From Pantanalinema sp. (lineage in GTDB: Bacteria; Cyanobacteriota; Sericytochromatia; S15B-MN24; UBA4093), in NCBI GenBank assembly GCA_036704125.1, contig DATNQI010000017.1:29029-93028 (forward strand): a stretch of 64,000 nt of DNA. Direction: 5' to 3'. Below the pieces are notes generated by a model, which was not told the origin of the DNA, made no database searches, and was given only the letters and a program-made list of their open reading frames with translations. The translations under genes and the position numbers were made by a program. This document shows, piece by piece, positions 44,643-57,489 of this stretch. Positions within the stretch are counted from its first letter, which is position 1, and every line of letters starts with the position of its first letter.

Positions 44643-46321
44643 GCCGCAAGGACTACCCGGGCGCGAGGCTGCTCAGCCAGGGCGCCCCGCAACTCGGTAG
44701 GCTCCCCGAACGCATGGCGGCTGCCTACGCGGATCGGACGGCCCTTGTGATGCGGCGCGGCCCGGAGCTCTCCCGCTGGACCTTCGACGATCTGGCGGCC
44801 AGGGTAAACGGGATGGTCGCCAGGCTGGAAGCAGAAGGGGTTCGGGCCGGCGACCGGGTCGCCCTCATGGGGGACAACAGCCCCGAGTGGATCCTGGCGT
44901 TCCTGGCGATCGTGACCCTGGGGGCGATCGCCGTGCCGCTGGACACCCAGCTCACCCCCGAGGAGCTCGCCCGGATCTTCGCGCACGCCGAGCCCACCTG
45001 CGCCTTCGTCGGCGCGCGCCTGCTCTCGACCTTCCCGCCCGGCCGAACGCTGATCCCGCTCGCTCCTGAGGAGTTCCTGACCCAGGCGGCCGCCTTCGCC
45101 TCACCCGCCTTGCCGGATGACGTGGCGGCCCTGCTGTATACCTCGGGCACATCGGGCAATCCCAAGGGCGTCGCGCTGACGCACCGCAACCTCTGGGCGG
45201 ACGCGCTCGGCTGCGCCGAGGTGCTCTACGTGAAGCCTGAGGATGTCTCCCTCTGCCTCCTGCCGCTGCACCATGCCTACTCCCTGACGTGCGCCCTGGT
45301 CGCGCTGGCCTCGGGGATCTCGCTCGCCTTCACCCCCAGCCTCAAGCCCGACTCCATCCTCAAGACCCTTCACGACGCGAAGGTGACGGCCATCCCCGCG
45401 GTGCCGCTGGTGCTCGATCACCTGGCGCGGGGGATCGAGGATCGAATCGCCGAGCTGCCGAAAACCCGGCAATGGATCGCCCGCGGGCTGATCGGCCTGG
45501 GCAGACGCCTGCGGCCTCTGCTGGGGGCCCACGTCGCCCGCTGGGTCTGCGCCCCGATCGTGCGGCCGTTCGGGCGCCTGCGTGGGCTGATCGTCGGAGG
45601 TGCGCCCTTGAACCCCGCCTCCGCCGGCTTCTTCCACGCGCTCGGCCTCACCGTTCTTCACGGCTACGGTCTCACCGAGACCTCCCCCGTCGTCGCCCTC
45701 ACGCCGAGCCCCTGGCGCCCCGGTGACGGGGTGGGCGCGCCGCTGCGAGGAGTGGAGGTCTGCATCCACGATCCCGCCGACGACGGGATCGGCGAGATCT
45801 GGGTCCGGGGGCCGAACGTCATGGCCGGCTACTTCCGCAACCCCGAGGCGACCGCGCACGCCTTGAAGGACGGCTGGCTCAGGACCGGCGACCTCGGCCG
45901 GCGCGATGCCCGGGGCTACCTTCACATCCTGGGGCGCTCCAAGGACATCGTCGTCCTGCCGAACGGCAAGAACGTCTACCCGGACGAGCTGGAGCAGCAC
46001 TACGGCCGAGGCGAGGCGATCGCCGAAATCTGCGTCGTCCCCGCCCAGGGCCCGGACGGAGCCGAGTACCCCCTCGGGGTGATCGTGCCGGACCCGGCGG
46101 CGCTCGATCGGCTGCTGGGGCCGGGCCGCTCGGCCGAGGCGGTCCGGGATCTGCTGAGCGAGGAAATCAAGCGCCTTTCGACGGGCCTGGCCGACTACAA
46201 GCGCCTCAAGCGCTTCGAGGTGCAAGACGCCCCCTTGCCCCGCAACAACGCCCGCAAGGTGTTGCGGCACGCGGTCCGCTCCGCCCTGGAGGCCGCGCGC
46301 GCGCATCAAGCGCCGCGCTGA
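44639..46321 (+). CDS. Acyl-CoA/acyl-ACP synthetase (AMP-forming)
   Basis: This 560-residue adenylate-forming enzyme activates a carboxylic acid with ATP. Visible motifs are LLYTSGTSGNPKGVALTHRN (P-loop, near 165), HGYGLTETSPVV, GWLRTGDLGRRDARG and the C-terminal GRSKDIVVLPNGKNVYPDELE, typical of long-chain acyl ligases. The ATG overlaps the radical SAM stop. Because the operon encodes an ACP, it may load the acyl group directly onto the carrier. It is the last gene; no strong terminator follows. Confidence 0.9.
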   Translation: MSRKDYPGARLLSQGAPQLGRLPERMAAAYADRTALVMRRGPELSRWTFDDLAARVNGMVARLEAEGVRAGDRVALMGDNSPEWILAFLAIVTLGAIAVPLDTQLTPEELARIFAHAEPTCAFVGARLLSTFPPGRTLIPLAPEEFLTQAAAFASPALPDDVAALLYTSGTSGNPKGVALTHRNLWADALGCAEVLYVKPEDVSLCLLPLHHAYSLTCALVALASGISLAFTPSLKPDSILKTLHDAKVTAIPAVPLVLDHLARGIEDRIAELPKTRQWIARGLIGLGRRLRPLLGAHVARWVCAPIVRPFGRLRGLIVGGAPLNPASAGFFHALGLTVLHGYGLTETSPVVALTPSPWRPGDGVGAPLRGVEVCIHDPADDGIGEIWVRGPNVMAGYFRNPEATAHALKDGWLRTGDLGRRDARGYLHILGRSKDIVVLPNGKNVYPDELEQHYGRGEAIAEICVVPAQGPDGAEYPLGVIVPDPAALDRLLGPGRSAEAVRDLLSEEIKRLSTGLADYKRLKRFEVQDAPLPRNNARKVLRHAVRSALEAARAHQAPR

Positions 46322-46491
46322 CGCTTCACGCGCGGATCTTCGGACCGACGCGCCCCGGCCTGGAAGGCACCCCCCGTTCCAACGGGGGGGATTGATCGAA
46401 GATGGCCGAAAACCTTTGCCAAGCAGATGCTTGTTCGTTTGGGCTTTGGAGACGAAGATAGCGAGCGAGCCTCAGAGGCGAAGGAGGCATG

Positions 46492-47892
46492 ATGCGTCGC
46501 TCTCTTCTCTCGTTTTCAATCGGCGTCGGCCTGTTGGCGCTCGGGTGCCAGCAGGCGCAGACGGCTCCCCCCACGCCCGCCCCGACTCCCGCCGCCCAGC
46601 CGGCCAAGAGCGCGGTCCGGATGGAGGTCCTGGGATCCGCCTCGTACGAGCGGCTGGACGTGCGGGTCCACGAGCTGGGCCCGGGGGGGCGGGGCCTCAT
46701 TGCGTCGGGATCCTACGCGCCGGCCCAGGTTCCCGCGGCTTTCGCGCTCGACTCGCTCATGCCGGGACGGATCTACCAGGTGACGGCGATCGCCCGTGAC
46801 GGCGACGTCACGATCGCCTCCTCCTCGGCGAGCGTCGACGTGGGAACCCGGACCCTCGTGGCCACCCAGTCCCTCGCCCTTTTCGTCCCCTATCGGGTGG
46901 ACACCGTGGCGGGGGGCGGCAGCAGCGGGGGGTACACCGACGGCGCGAGCAGCAGCGCGCGCTTCAACGCGCCTTCTGGCCTCGCGAGCGACGCGAGCGG
47001 TAGCCTCTACATCGCGGACCTGGGCAACCGCTTGATCCGCAAGATGGACGCCTCGGGCAGCGTCACCACCCTCGCCGGGATCCCGCGCTCCCAGAGCTCC
47101 CCGGTCAACCCCGGCGAGGCGATCCCCGCCCAGGCCTTCCTCGAGCCCTGCAGCGTCGCCATCGGAACCGACGGCCGGATCCTGGTGGCGGATCAAGGGC
47201 GCAACCAGATCCGGGCGATCACCCGGATCGGGGTGGTCGGGGACTTCGCCGGCCAGCTCGGCTTCACCTCGTTCGCGTCCGGTAGCGCCCAGACCGCCAT
47301 CTTCAACAAGCCGGCGGCCGTGACGGTCTTGCCGAACGGCACGGTCGTCGTGGCCGACACCGAGAATCACCTGATCCGGGGGGTGAGCCTGACCGGCCAG
47401 GTCGTCGAGCTCGCGGGCATGTACGTGCCCTACTCGACGGGCGGGTACATCGACGCCGAAGGCGCCCAGGCGGCTTTCAAGCAGCCGGCGGGCCTGGTGG
47501 CGGACCGGGCAGGCAACCTCTACGTCGCCGATACGGGCAACCACTGCATCCGCAAGCTCACCCCCCAGGGCCGTGTCACCACCTTCGCGGGGAGGGCCGG
47601 ATCGGCCGGCCACGCGGACGGTGACGCCCATGCGGCGCAGTTCAACTCGCCCACGGGTCTCGCCTGGGACGCGCACGGCCAGCTGTTCGTGGCGGACAGC
47701 GGCAACCACTGCGTGCGCATGATCTCCTCGGACGGTCGCGTCGTGACCGCCGCGGGCCGCCCCGGCGTCGCGGGCTTCTCCGACGGGCGCACCGTCAGCC
47801 GCATGCGGGACCCCTACGGGATCGCGGTCGCCGCGAACGGGGACGTGTTCGTGTCCGATCGCGGCAACCACGCCCTGCGCCGGCTGCGCTGA
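46492..47892 (+). CDS. NHL-repeat beta-propeller lipoprotein
   Basis: This 466-residue protein has a lipobox (LALGC, Cys near 18), a Pro/Ala-rich linker and at least five NHL blades with the pattern FNxPxGLA..GxLYIADxGNxxIRKM (for example LIRKMDASGSVTTLAGI, GNLYVADTGNHCIRKL, GQLFVADSGNHCVRMI, DVFVSDRGNHALRRL). It is probably anchored in the envelope facing the periplasm or outside. AGGAGG at 46482-46487 favours ATG 46492 over 46489. The ligand is unknown. It is similar in design to the lipoprotein at 7811. Confidence 0.82.
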   Translation: MRRSLLSFSIGVGLLALGCQQAQTAPPTPAPTPAAQPAKSAVRMEVLGSASYERLDVRVHELGPGGRGLIASGSYAPAQVPAAFALDSLMPGRIYQVTAIARDGDVTIASSSASVDVGTRTLVATQSLALFVPYRVDTVAGGGSSGGYTDGASSSARFNAPSGLASDASGSLYIADLGNRLIRKMDASGSVTTLAGIPRSQSSPVNPGEAIPAQAFLEPCSVAIGTDGRILVADQGRNQIRAITRIGVVGDFAGQLGFTSFASGSAQTAIFNKPAAVTVLPNGTVVVADTENHLIRGVSLTGQVVELAGMYVPYSTGGYIDAEGAQAAFKQPAGLVADRAGNLYVADTGNHCIRKLTPQGRVTTFAGRAGSAGHADGDAHAAQFNSPTGLAWDAHGQLFVADSGNHCVRMISSDGRVVTAAGRPGVAGFSDGRTVSRMRDPYGIAVAANGDVFVSDRGNHALRRLR

Positions 47893-47927
47893 GTCACGGG
47901 CGCAGGGGTACTGGGGGCTCTGCCTGC

Positions 47928-49163
47928 CTAGATTCGCTCGATGACCGTGGCGATGCCCTGGCCGCCCCCGATGCACATGGTGACCAGGGCGGTGCCGAGC
48001 CCGCGGCGCTCCAGCTCGTCCAGGGCGGTCCCCAGGAGCATGGCGCCGGTCGCGCCGAGCGGGTGTCCGAGCGCGATCGCCCCGCCGTTGACGTTGACCC
48101 GCGCGGGATCGAGCTCGAGCGCGCGCATCACCTGGAGGACGACCGCGGCGAAGGCCTCGTTGATCTCCCACAGGTCCACGTCCTCGGCCCTCATGCCGGC
48201 GGCCTTGAGGGCCTTGCGGGTGGCGGGCTCGGGCCCGGTCAGCATGATGACGGGCTCGGACCCCTGGGTGGCCATGGCGCGGATGCGGGCGCGCGGCTTG
48301 AGGCCGTGGCGCCGCACGTAGTCCTCGGAGGCCAGCAGCACGGCGGCGGCGCCGTCTGCCAGGCCGCTCGAGTTGCCCGCGGTGTGGACGTGCCGGATGG
48401 CCTCCGCCTGGGGATAGCGCGCGAGCGCAAGCTGGTCGAGGGTCTCGCCCGCAGGACCGACCGCCGTGGCGCCCATTCCCTCGAAGGAAGCCTTGAGTCC
48501 GGCGAGGGCCGAACGGGTGGTCTCGGCCCGTGGCAGCTCGTCGGCCTCGAGGGCGATGGCCCCGCTCAGCGGGTCGCGCACGCCGACCAGGCTGCGCGAA
48601 AAGCGAGCGTCCCGGATGGCCTCGGCCGCGCGCTCCTGGGAGGTGAGGGCGAAGCGGTCCACGTCCTCGCGGGAAAAGCCCTCGAGGGTCGCGATCAGAT
48701 CGGCGCTGATGCCCTGCGGGACCTGGACGAGCTTCTTTCGCAGCGTCGGGTTGTTGCCGTCGAGCGCGCCCTGGTCCGAGCCGAGCGGCACCAGGGACAT
48801 GCTCTCGACGCCGCCCGCGACCACCAGCTCCTGCGCGCCGGCCATGATCCCCATGGCGGCGAAGTTGACGGCCTGCAGGCCCGACGAGCAGAAGCGATTG
48901 AGGGTCACCCCCGTCACCTCGTGGGGCCAGCCGGCCGTCAGGACGGCGTTGCGCGCGAGGTTTGCGCCCTGCACCCCCACCTGGGACACGCAGCCCACGA
49001 TCACGTCCTCGACGTCCGCGGCCTCGATTGGCTGCCGCTCGACGAGCGGCTTGATGACTTGGGCGAGCAGCTCCTGCGGGTGGATGCGGCTGAGCGCTCC
49101 CTTCTCGGCTTTTCCGCGACCGCGCGGGGTGCGCAGGGCGTCCAGGATGTAGGCGGTAGACAT
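47928..49163 (-). CDS. Thiolase (acetyl-CoA acyltransferase)
   Basis: This 411-residue enzyme catalyses reversible acyl-CoA cleavage or condensation. The nucleophile Cys is in NRFCSSGLQ; the other active-site residues are in [16 protein letters not shown] and CIGGGQG. The length and the N-terminus ([15 protein letters not shown]) fit FadA/AtoB-type enzymes for beta-oxidation or acetoacetyl-CoA synthesis. No hydroxyacyl-CoA dehydrogenase is adjacent. It is divergent from the M13 peptidase and stands alone. Confidence 0.93.
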   Translation of the reverse strand: MSTAYILDALRTPRGRGKAEKGALSRIHPQELLAQVIKPLVERQPIEAADVEDVIVGCVSQVGVQGANLARNAVLTAGWPHEVTGVTLNRFCSSGLQAVNFAAMGIMAGAQELVVAGGVESMSLVPLGSDQGALDGNNPTLRKKLVQVPQGISADLIATLEGFSREDVDRFALTSQERAAEAIRDARFSRSLVGVRDPLSGAIALEADELPRAETTRSALAGLKASFEGMGATAVGPAGETLDQLALARYPQAEAIRHVHTAGNSSGLADGAAAVLLASEDYVRRHGLKPRARIRAMATQGSEPVIMLTGPEPATRKALKAAGMRAEDVDLWEINEAFAAVVLQVMRALELDPARVNVNGGAIALGHPLGATGAMLLGTALDELERRGLGTALVTMCIGGGQGIATVIERI

Positions 49164-49307
49164 GCTTGGCTCCTTGTACCGGGCGTTGCGACGACGATCC
49201 CCACCACCCTAGCCCAGCCGGTCGCCGGCGGCAAGCCTCGCGCCCTGGTGCGTGGGACGATAGAATGGAGCGGTGACCGTTCCCCTGTCAAAGGAGATAG
49301 CCCAGTC

Positions 49308-51305
49308 TTGAAGCACCGCACCTTCCTGGCGATCGCACTGCTCGCCGCCCTCAGCTCTCCCGCCCTGGCCCAGCCCTTCGCGGGCGGGGACCCCGCCGTC
49401 CGGGCCCAGGACGACCTCTTCCGCCACGTCAACGGCTCCTGGCTCGATTCCACCGCGATCCCCGGCGACAAGGCCTCGTACGGCACCTTCATGATCCTGC
49501 GCGAGAAGGCGGAGAAGGACGTCCGCACCCTGATCGAGGCCGCCGCGGCGCGCCCCGGCAAGGACCTCAATAGCCGTCTGGTCGGGGACTTCTACGCCGC
49601 CCTGATGGACGAGAAGCAAGCTGAGCAGCGCGGGGCCGCCCCCCTGAAGGATCCCCTCGCGCGGATCGCAGGGATCAAGGACCTGAACGGCGTGGCCGAC
49701 GCGATCGCCCACCTGATGGCCATCGGCGTCGCGGGCCCCGTGGTGGCCGGCGTCGACGCGGACCCCAAGGCCCCGCTGACGAACGTCGTGTTCTGGGCCC
49801 AGTCCGGGCTCGGCATGCCCGACCGGGACTACTACCTCAAAGCGGGCGCCGAGGCCGAGGCCACTCGCGCGGCCTACCTGGCCTACCTGAGCGAGCTCAA
49901 CCGTCTGGCGAAGGTCCCCGCGCCCGAGGCGGCCGCCAAGCGCACCCTCGCCTTCGAGACGGCGCTCGCCGAGCTGCACTGGAAGACCGCCGATCGGCGC
50001 GACGCCATCAAGACCTACAACCCCGCCCCGCGCGCGACCTGGGCCAAGACCTACCCGGCCTTCCCGTGGGAGCGCTTCGCCGACGCCGCCGGCATGCCGC
50101 GCGCCTCGGGCGCCATCGTGATGGAGCCCAGCTACTTCCAGGGTTTCGCCAAGCTCGCCTCCAGGACCTCCATGGCCGACTGGAAGGCCTACCTGACCAG
50201 CCGGCTGCTCGACAACTATGCCGAGGTCCTGGGCAAGCCCTTCCAGCAGGCCCACTACCGCTTCAAGGGTGAGCGCCTCCAGGGGCTCACGTCCATGCCC
50301 GAGCGCTGGCGCATGGCCGTCGGCCTGACCAACGACGCGCTGGGCGAGGCCATCGGGGCGCGCTACGTGGAGAAGCACTTCCCCGTCGAGGCCAAGGCCC
50401 GCATGCAGGCGCTGGTTTCGAACCTGCTCGCGATCTACCGCGAGAGCCTGGAAAAGCTCGACTGGATGACCCCCGAGACCCGCATGGCCGCTCTCGACAA
50501 GCTCGGCAAGTTCTCGGTCAAGATCGGCTACCCCGACCAGTGGCGCGGTTACGACGGCCTGGTCGTGCGCCGCGACGACGCCGTCGGCAACCTCGTGCGC
50601 GCGAGCCGCTTCGCCTTCTCGCGCGACATGAAGGAGGCGGGCAAGCCCGTCGACCGTGCGCGCTGGCACATGACGCCCCAGACGGTGAACGCCTACTACA
50701 ACCCCTCGGGCAACGAGATCGTCTTCCCCGCCGCCATCCTCCAGCCCCCCTTCTTCGACCCCGCTGCCGACGACGCCTTCAACTACGGGGCCATCGGCGC
50801 GGTGATCGGCCACGAGATCAGCCACGGCTTCGACGACCAGGGCCGCCGCTACGACGGCGACGGCCGCCTGCGCGACTGGTGGACCGCCGGCGACCAGAAG
50901 GCCTTCGAGGAGCGGGCCGCGCGCCTCATCGCCCAGTACGACGCCTACGAGCCCCTGCCCGGTGAGCGGGTCAACGGCAAGCTGACCCTCGGCGAGAACA
51001 TCGCCGACCTGACCGGGGTGGCCATGGCTCTCAAGGCCTACCATCGCTCCCTGGGCGATCGCCCGGCCGTCCAGCTCGACGGCCTCACCCCTGACCAGCG
51101 CTTCTTCTACGGCTACGCCCGCGTCTGGCGCACCAAGTACCGCGACGAGGCGCTCAAGACGCGACTGCTCTCGGACCCCCACTCGCCCGGACAGTACCGG
51201 ACCAACGGGGTGGTGACCAACCTGGACGCCTTCCACGAGGCCTTCGGTCTCAAGACGGGCGACAAGCTCTTCAAGCGCCCCGAGGATCGCATCCGCATCT
51301 GGTAG
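49308..51305 (+). CDS. M13-family zinc metallopeptidase (PepO/neprilysin-like)
   Basis: This 665-residue protein has a signal peptide (HRTFLAIALLAALSSPALA) and the neprilysin fold. Zinc ligands are H502 and H506 in GHEISHGFDD and E563 in GENIADLTG, with the substrate-binding NAYYNPSGNEIVFPAAI motif. It ends RIRIW, close to the usual CxxW end but without the Cys, as in many bacterial PepO enzymes. The TTG start at 49308 has AAGGAGAT upstream. It should cleave oligopeptides in the periplasm. A perfect inverted repeat follows. Confidence 0.94.
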   Translation: MKHRTFLAIALLAALSSPALAQPFAGGDPAVRAQDDLFRHVNGSWLDSTAIPGDKASYGTFMILREKAEKDVRTLIEAAAARPGKDLNSRLVGDFYAALMDEKQAEQRGAAPLKDPLARIAGIKDLNGVADAIAHLMAIGVAGPVVAGVDADPKAPLTNVVFWAQSGLGMPDRDYYLKAGAEAEATRAAYLAYLSELNRLAKVPAPEAAAKRTLAFETALAELHWKTADRRDAIKTYNPAPRATWAKTYPAFPWERFADAAGMPRASGAIVMEPSYFQGFAKLASRTSMADWKAYLTSRLLDNYAEVLGKPFQQAHYRFKGERLQGLTSMPERWRMAVGLTNDALGEAIGARYVEKHFPVEAKARMQALVSNLLAIYRESLEKLDWMTPETRMAALDKLGKFSVKIGYPDQWRGYDGLVVRRDDAVGNLVRASRFAFSRDMKEAGKPVDRARWHMTPQTVNAYYNPSGNEIVFPAAILQPPFFDPAADDAFNYGAIGAVIGHEISHGFDDQGRRYDGDGRLRDWWTAGDQKAFEERAARLIAQYDAYEPLPGERVNGKLTLGENIADLTGVAMALKAYHRSLGDRPAVQLDGLTPDQRFFYGYARVWRTKYRDEALKTRLLSDPHSPGQYRTNGVVTNLDAFHEAFGLKTGDKLFKRPEDRIRIW

Positions 51306-51316
51306 CGCACCGCCGT

Positions 51317-51360
51317 CCATGGGTGAAGCCCCGGGGATTTCCCCGGGGCTTCACCCATGG
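51317..51360. terminator. Perfect 20-bp inverted repeat after the M13 gene
   Basis: Arms 51317-51336 and 51341-51360 are exact complements around ATTT. The stem is very stable, but no T-run follows on either strand. It is probably a terminator or a 3'-end stabilizer of the peptidase mRNA. Confidence 0.65.
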
Positions 51361-51507
51361 ACGCTCCTGGCCGCTTGGCCGACGGGGCGAATAGACCAAA
51401 GTACGCTCGAGTGGATTCAAAGGTCCGTTATTATTGCGTTTCTCAGCCCGAGCAAGTCGTGAGAGAGTCGTGTCTGGAACCCAAACCCCTCGGAAAAGGA
51501 AATCCCC

Positions 51508-52140
51508 ATGTTTGCTCAGGACACCAGTGGCTTCATCGGCAGAGAGATGCTCGAGAAACTCGCCTTCCACCACGGGGCGACTCTCACCCACCTGGTCACC
51601 GCGGCCTGGATGGCTCGCCTGCTCGCCGAGGAGTTCGGCCTTGCGACCGTCGAGTGCGAGCGGATCTGGCACGCAGCGCTGCTTCACGACATCGGCAAGA
51701 GCGAGGTCCGGCGCGCGGTGCTCAGCAAGCCCGGCGCCCTGAGTGACGATGAGTTCCGGCAGATCAAGACCCACTGCCTGGCAGGCGGCGAGATGCTGCG
51801 CGAGATCGGGGCCCCCCTGAGCCTCGTGCAGGCCGCCGAGGAGCACCACGAGCGCTGGGACGGCCGCGGCTATCCGCGGGGCCTGGTCGGCTGCGAGATC
51901 TCGCTGGTCGGTCGCATCGTCGCGGTCGCCGACGGCTTCAGCGCCATGAGCGAGCATCGCTCCTACCGGCCGCGTCTGCCGCTCTCGCGGATCATGGAGA
52001 TCTTCAACGCGGGGGCGGGCACCCAGTGGGACCCCGCCATCGTGGCCCTGCTCGCCTCGCCCCGCGTTCAGCGCGCCATCGTGGACGAGCTGGGATCCGA
52101 CGACGAGGCGGAAGACCTTCAGGGCGCCGCCGGGCGCTGA
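51508..52140 (+). CDS. HD-GYP domain protein, probable cyclic-di-GMP phosphodiesterase
   Basis: This 210-residue protein has the HD pair HDIGK and the HD-GYP signature [14 protein letters not shown], plus [16 protein letters not shown]. Such domains hydrolyse cyclic di-GMP. There is no membrane or receiver domain, and the HD-GYP domain is short and slightly divergent, so activity is plausible but not certain. AAAGGAAA precedes the ATG. It is transcribed alone, 121 bases ahead of apt. Confidence 0.85.
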   Translation: MFAQDTSGFIGREMLEKLAFHHGATLTHLVTAAWMARLLAEEFGLATVECERIWHAALLHDIGKSEVRRAVLSKPGALSDDEFRQIKTHCLAGGEMLREIGAPLSLVQAAEEHHERWDGRGYPRGLVGCEISLVGRIVAVADGFSAMSEHRSYRPRLPLSRIMEIFNAGAGTQWDPAIVALLASPRVQRAIVDELGSDDEAEDLQGAAGR

Positions 52141-52261
52141 GATCGTCCGGTTTCGTCGAAAGGCTTCGCAGGGGCCGGATGGACAACGCGCTTGCGTGTT
52201 CAGTAAGATGGGGCCGTCCTGCCTGCCTCGGCCCGAGGCGTCTCGAGAGGAATACCGCGCG

Positions 52262-52792
52262 ATGATGACCACCGACTACGCCCACCTGGCCGCGAAGATC
52301 CGGGTGATCCCGGACTTCCCGAAGCCCGGCGTCAGCTTCAAGGACATCACCCCGCTGATGCAGGACGCCGAGGCCCTGCGCGAGGTGATCGACGTGGTGG
52401 CCGAGCGCTTCCGGGGCGCGGGCATCGACCAGGTGATCGGCATCGAGTCCCGCGGCTTCATCTTCGGCGCGGCCCTCGCCTACGCTCTGGGAGCGGGCTT
52501 CGTGCCGGTCCGCAAGGCGGGCAAGCTGCCCGCGCCGACTCACGCGTGCGAGTACGCCCTGGAGTACGGCACCGACGTCCTCGAAATCCACTGCGACGCG
52601 GTGAAGCCCGGCGAGCGCGTCCTGGTCGTGGACGACGTGCTCGCCACCGGCGGGACGGCCCTGGCGGCACTCGAGCTCGTCCGCAAGCTCGAAGGAGAGG
52701 TCGCGGGCTTCACCTTCCTGATCGAGCTGTCCTTCCTAGGCGGCCGTGACAAGCTTCAGGGGCTCGAGACCTTCTCGGTGCTTCGCTACTGA
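52262..52792 (+). CDS. apt: Adenine phosphoribosyltransferase
   Basis: This 176-residue enzyme salvages adenine to AMP. The PRPP-binding motif is [16 protein letters not shown], and [15 protein letters not shown] and [12 protein letters not shown] are typical Apt. GAGAGGAA lies nine bases upstream of ATG 52262. The C-terminus ends [18 protein letters not shown]. Its last 83 bases overlap the convergent phosphodiester glycosidase gene. Confidence 0.96.
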   Translation: MMTTDYAHLAAKIRVIPDFPKPGVSFKDITPLMQDAEALREVIDVVAERFRGAGIDQVIGIESRGFIFGAALAYALGAGFVPVRKAGKLPAPTHACEYALEYGTDVLEIHCDAVKPGERVLVVDDVLATGGTALAALELVRKLEGEVAGFTFLIELSFLGGRDKLQGLETFSVLRY

Positions 52793-53675
52793 CCGTCGCG
52801 CGCACGACCGGATCCGCCGGATCCTTTCCGGCGCCCTGCGCCTGGTCGGCGAGCGCGATGCGCACCCCCTCGAGATCCCCGGGCGCCGGGTACCGCGAAT
52901 CGTAGAGGACCAAGGCGTTGGTCAGCCCCCAGCGAGGAGCGGCCAGGATCGTGCCGCGGTAGGCCATGCCGACCGACGGTCCTCCGTCCAGGTTGAGCGC
53001 GTCGTGCGCGCCGAGCGCGCGCATGGCCTCGGCGGACTGGCCCAGGGTCATGGGCGAGGGGAAGCACGCCACGATGAGCTCGGTCCCGCCCCTGGCAAGC
53101 CCGAGCGCCACGCGAGGGTGGCGACCGAACAGGTTCGGGTCCTTGAAGCCCTCGCGCCTGGGCTGCAGCCAGACCTTGCCGTCGCGCAGCAGCCTGGGCC
53201 CCGAGGTGATCGAGAAGCGCGCGCGCCGGTGATCGGGCCTTCCGTCGAGGCGCAGGGTCGCGATCCGGGCCCTGCCCTCGGGGCCGATGGTCAGGGCGGT
53301 GCCGCGATCGTCCCAGTCCCGGTGCTGGAGCACGCGCCCTTGGCTGACGAGGGTACCCATGGTCTCGGCGGTGCGGATGCTGAAGAAGGTGCCGTTGACC
53401 AGGGCTGCGGCGTGCGCGGCCTCGGTCATCCCCGAAAAGGCCTCGCGCCGCCGAAGGGGCGCGCCGGTCCCGTAGGCGAAGCGCACCGCGACCCGGGTCA
53501 TGGGGTCGGCCAGATCCGCGCGCAGGCGCAGGACCGGCCAGGAGTGGCGACCGACCTTCACCCGGTGACGCTCGAAGGCGACCGGGGCCGCCGCTGCCCT
53601 TTCGCTCGCGATGACGCTCGCCCACGTCACGGCGCCGAGCGCGATCGCAACCCATCTTGGCCATCGAAGCGTCAT
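52710..53675 (-). CDS. Secreted phosphodiester glycosidase (NAGPA-domain) protein
   Basis: This 321-residue protein has a signal peptide (about 30 residues, ending ERAAAA) and a NAGPA-type domain (formerly DUF2233): [36 protein letters not shown] and the signature [16 protein letters not shown]. Family members cleave phosphodiester-linked sugars, as in the GlcNAc-1-phosphodiester of mannose phosphate or teichoic-acid-like polymers. GGAGGGCGGGA precedes the ATG at 53675. The last 83 bases run antisense to apt, beyond the recognisable domain. Confidence 0.82.
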   Translation of the reverse strand: MTLRWPRWVAIALGAVTWASVIASERAAAAPVAFERHRVKVGRHSWPVLRLRADLADPMTRVAVRFAYGTGAPLRRREAFSGMTEAAHAAALVNGTFFSIRTAETMGTLVSQGRVLQHRDWDDRGTALTIGPEGRARIATLRLDGRPDHRRARFSITSGPRLLRDGKVWLQPRREGFKDPNLFGRHPRVALGLARGGTELIVACFPSPMTLGQSAEAMRALGAHDALNLDGGPSVGMAYRGTILAAPRWGLTNALVLYDSRYPAPGDLEGVRIALADQAQGAGKDPADPVVRATVSSEAPRRSRAPEACHGRLGRTARSGR

Positions 53676-53867
53676 TCCCGCCCTCCTGCCGCCGCGCCCG
53701 ATCCATGGTCGCGATCGCGCTAGCCTCGCGCCTCGGCGAAACGCCCGAGATCCCTTGGTCCAATCCCGGTAGACCCATGGATGGCCGGCGCCCCGCCGCG
53801 CCGGGTGCGGCAACCACGAAAAACGCGCTGCGCGCTCGCGTGGGTTTTGAACGTGAGGCGGGGTATC

Positions 53868-53896
53868 TTGAGAGGGGGGGGCCTCCCCCCTCTCAA
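53868..53896 (+). other. Stable hairpin in the leader of the discoidin-like gene
   Basis: TTGAGAGGGGGG (53868-53879) and its complement CCCCCCTCTCAA (53885-53896) form a 12-bp stem, 26 bases upstream of the GTG at 53922. No T-run follows. It may be an mRNA stabilizer or a leader structure. Confidence 0.5.
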
Positions 53897-53921
53897 CGAT
53901 CGCTTCAAACAGGAGGAGCCC

Positions 53922-54706
53922 GTGATCCGTCGTGTGATGCTGGTGATGCTCTCGGCTCTGGTCCTTTTCCCGCCCGGCGCGGCCATGGCCCAGCGCGCGC
54001 CTCAAGCGCCCGGCTCCCTCACCTTCGTGGCGGCCTCCGGGGCCCAGGGCCAGGGCCCCAACGCGGTGGACGGCGATCGCACCACGGTCTGGGTGGGCCT
54101 CGCGCGCCGCACCGACGCCTGGATCACCTTCCGGCTGCGCGAAGCGCAGGCGCTCGAGGGGGTGCGGGTCGCGATGGCGGCGATGCCCGCCAACACCTCC
54201 TACCGGATCGAGACCTCGCAGGACGGCCGGCGCTTCGAGAAGGTGCTCGCCGATCTTCGCAACGAGAGCGACGAGCCGGTGGAGCGCCGCTTCTCGGCGC
54301 CGCGGCCGATCACGTTCGTGCGCCTGGCCTTCACCAACGGCTCGCGGCAGGCGGTGATCCCCTTCACCCTCTACGAGGTCTCGCCCTTGAGCGAGCCCGC
54401 GGCGGCCCTCCCCTCGGCGTCGCCGGCCGCGCCGCGCATCCTCGGGGCGGTGCTCGGCAGCCACGAGGGCGAGCGCGTGCTGGTGGTGGTGGGCGACGGC
54501 TTCGCCGAGCCCTTCGAGGCGGTCCGCGCCGACGGGCGCTCCCTCGAGATCCTGGCCGTCACCCCGACCCAGATCCTCTGCCGCTACCCCTACGCGCGCA
54601 CGGCGCGCCTCTTTCTGTCGCTCTCGGTCGGGGGCAAGGCCCTTTCGCGCACCGTCTCGCCGGTCAAGCGCGAGATCCGCTGGGAGGATCGCCCCCTCTC
54701 GGACCG

Positions 54707-54710
<4 letters not shown>
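53922..54710 (+). CDS. Exported discoidin-like (F5/8 type C) protein
   Basis: This 262-residue protein has a signal peptide (ending AAMAQ, near residue 22) and a jelly-roll domain like coagulation factor 5/8 C-type (AVDGDRTTVWVGLARRTDAWIT, RLREAQALEGVRVAMAAMPANTSYRIETSQDG). A second region (residues 165-262) resembles an Ig/IPT-like fold. Such domains bind carbohydrates or membranes. The GTG start at 53922 follows AGGAGG. It is convergent with the ClpE-like gene; their stop codons overlap. Confidence 0.75.
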
Positions 54711-57349
<2,639 letters not shown>

Positions 57350-57489
57350 GGCGTCCCCCCTCTCGACTCGAGACATGGATCCATGCGATCATGGGGGGCT
57401 TTGGCCTCAAGGCCAATAGAGAAGCAGGCCATGGCCATGGTAGCATGGGGGCTTGACCACCGAACCCTTGAAAGGACCTGCCCCCTCGC

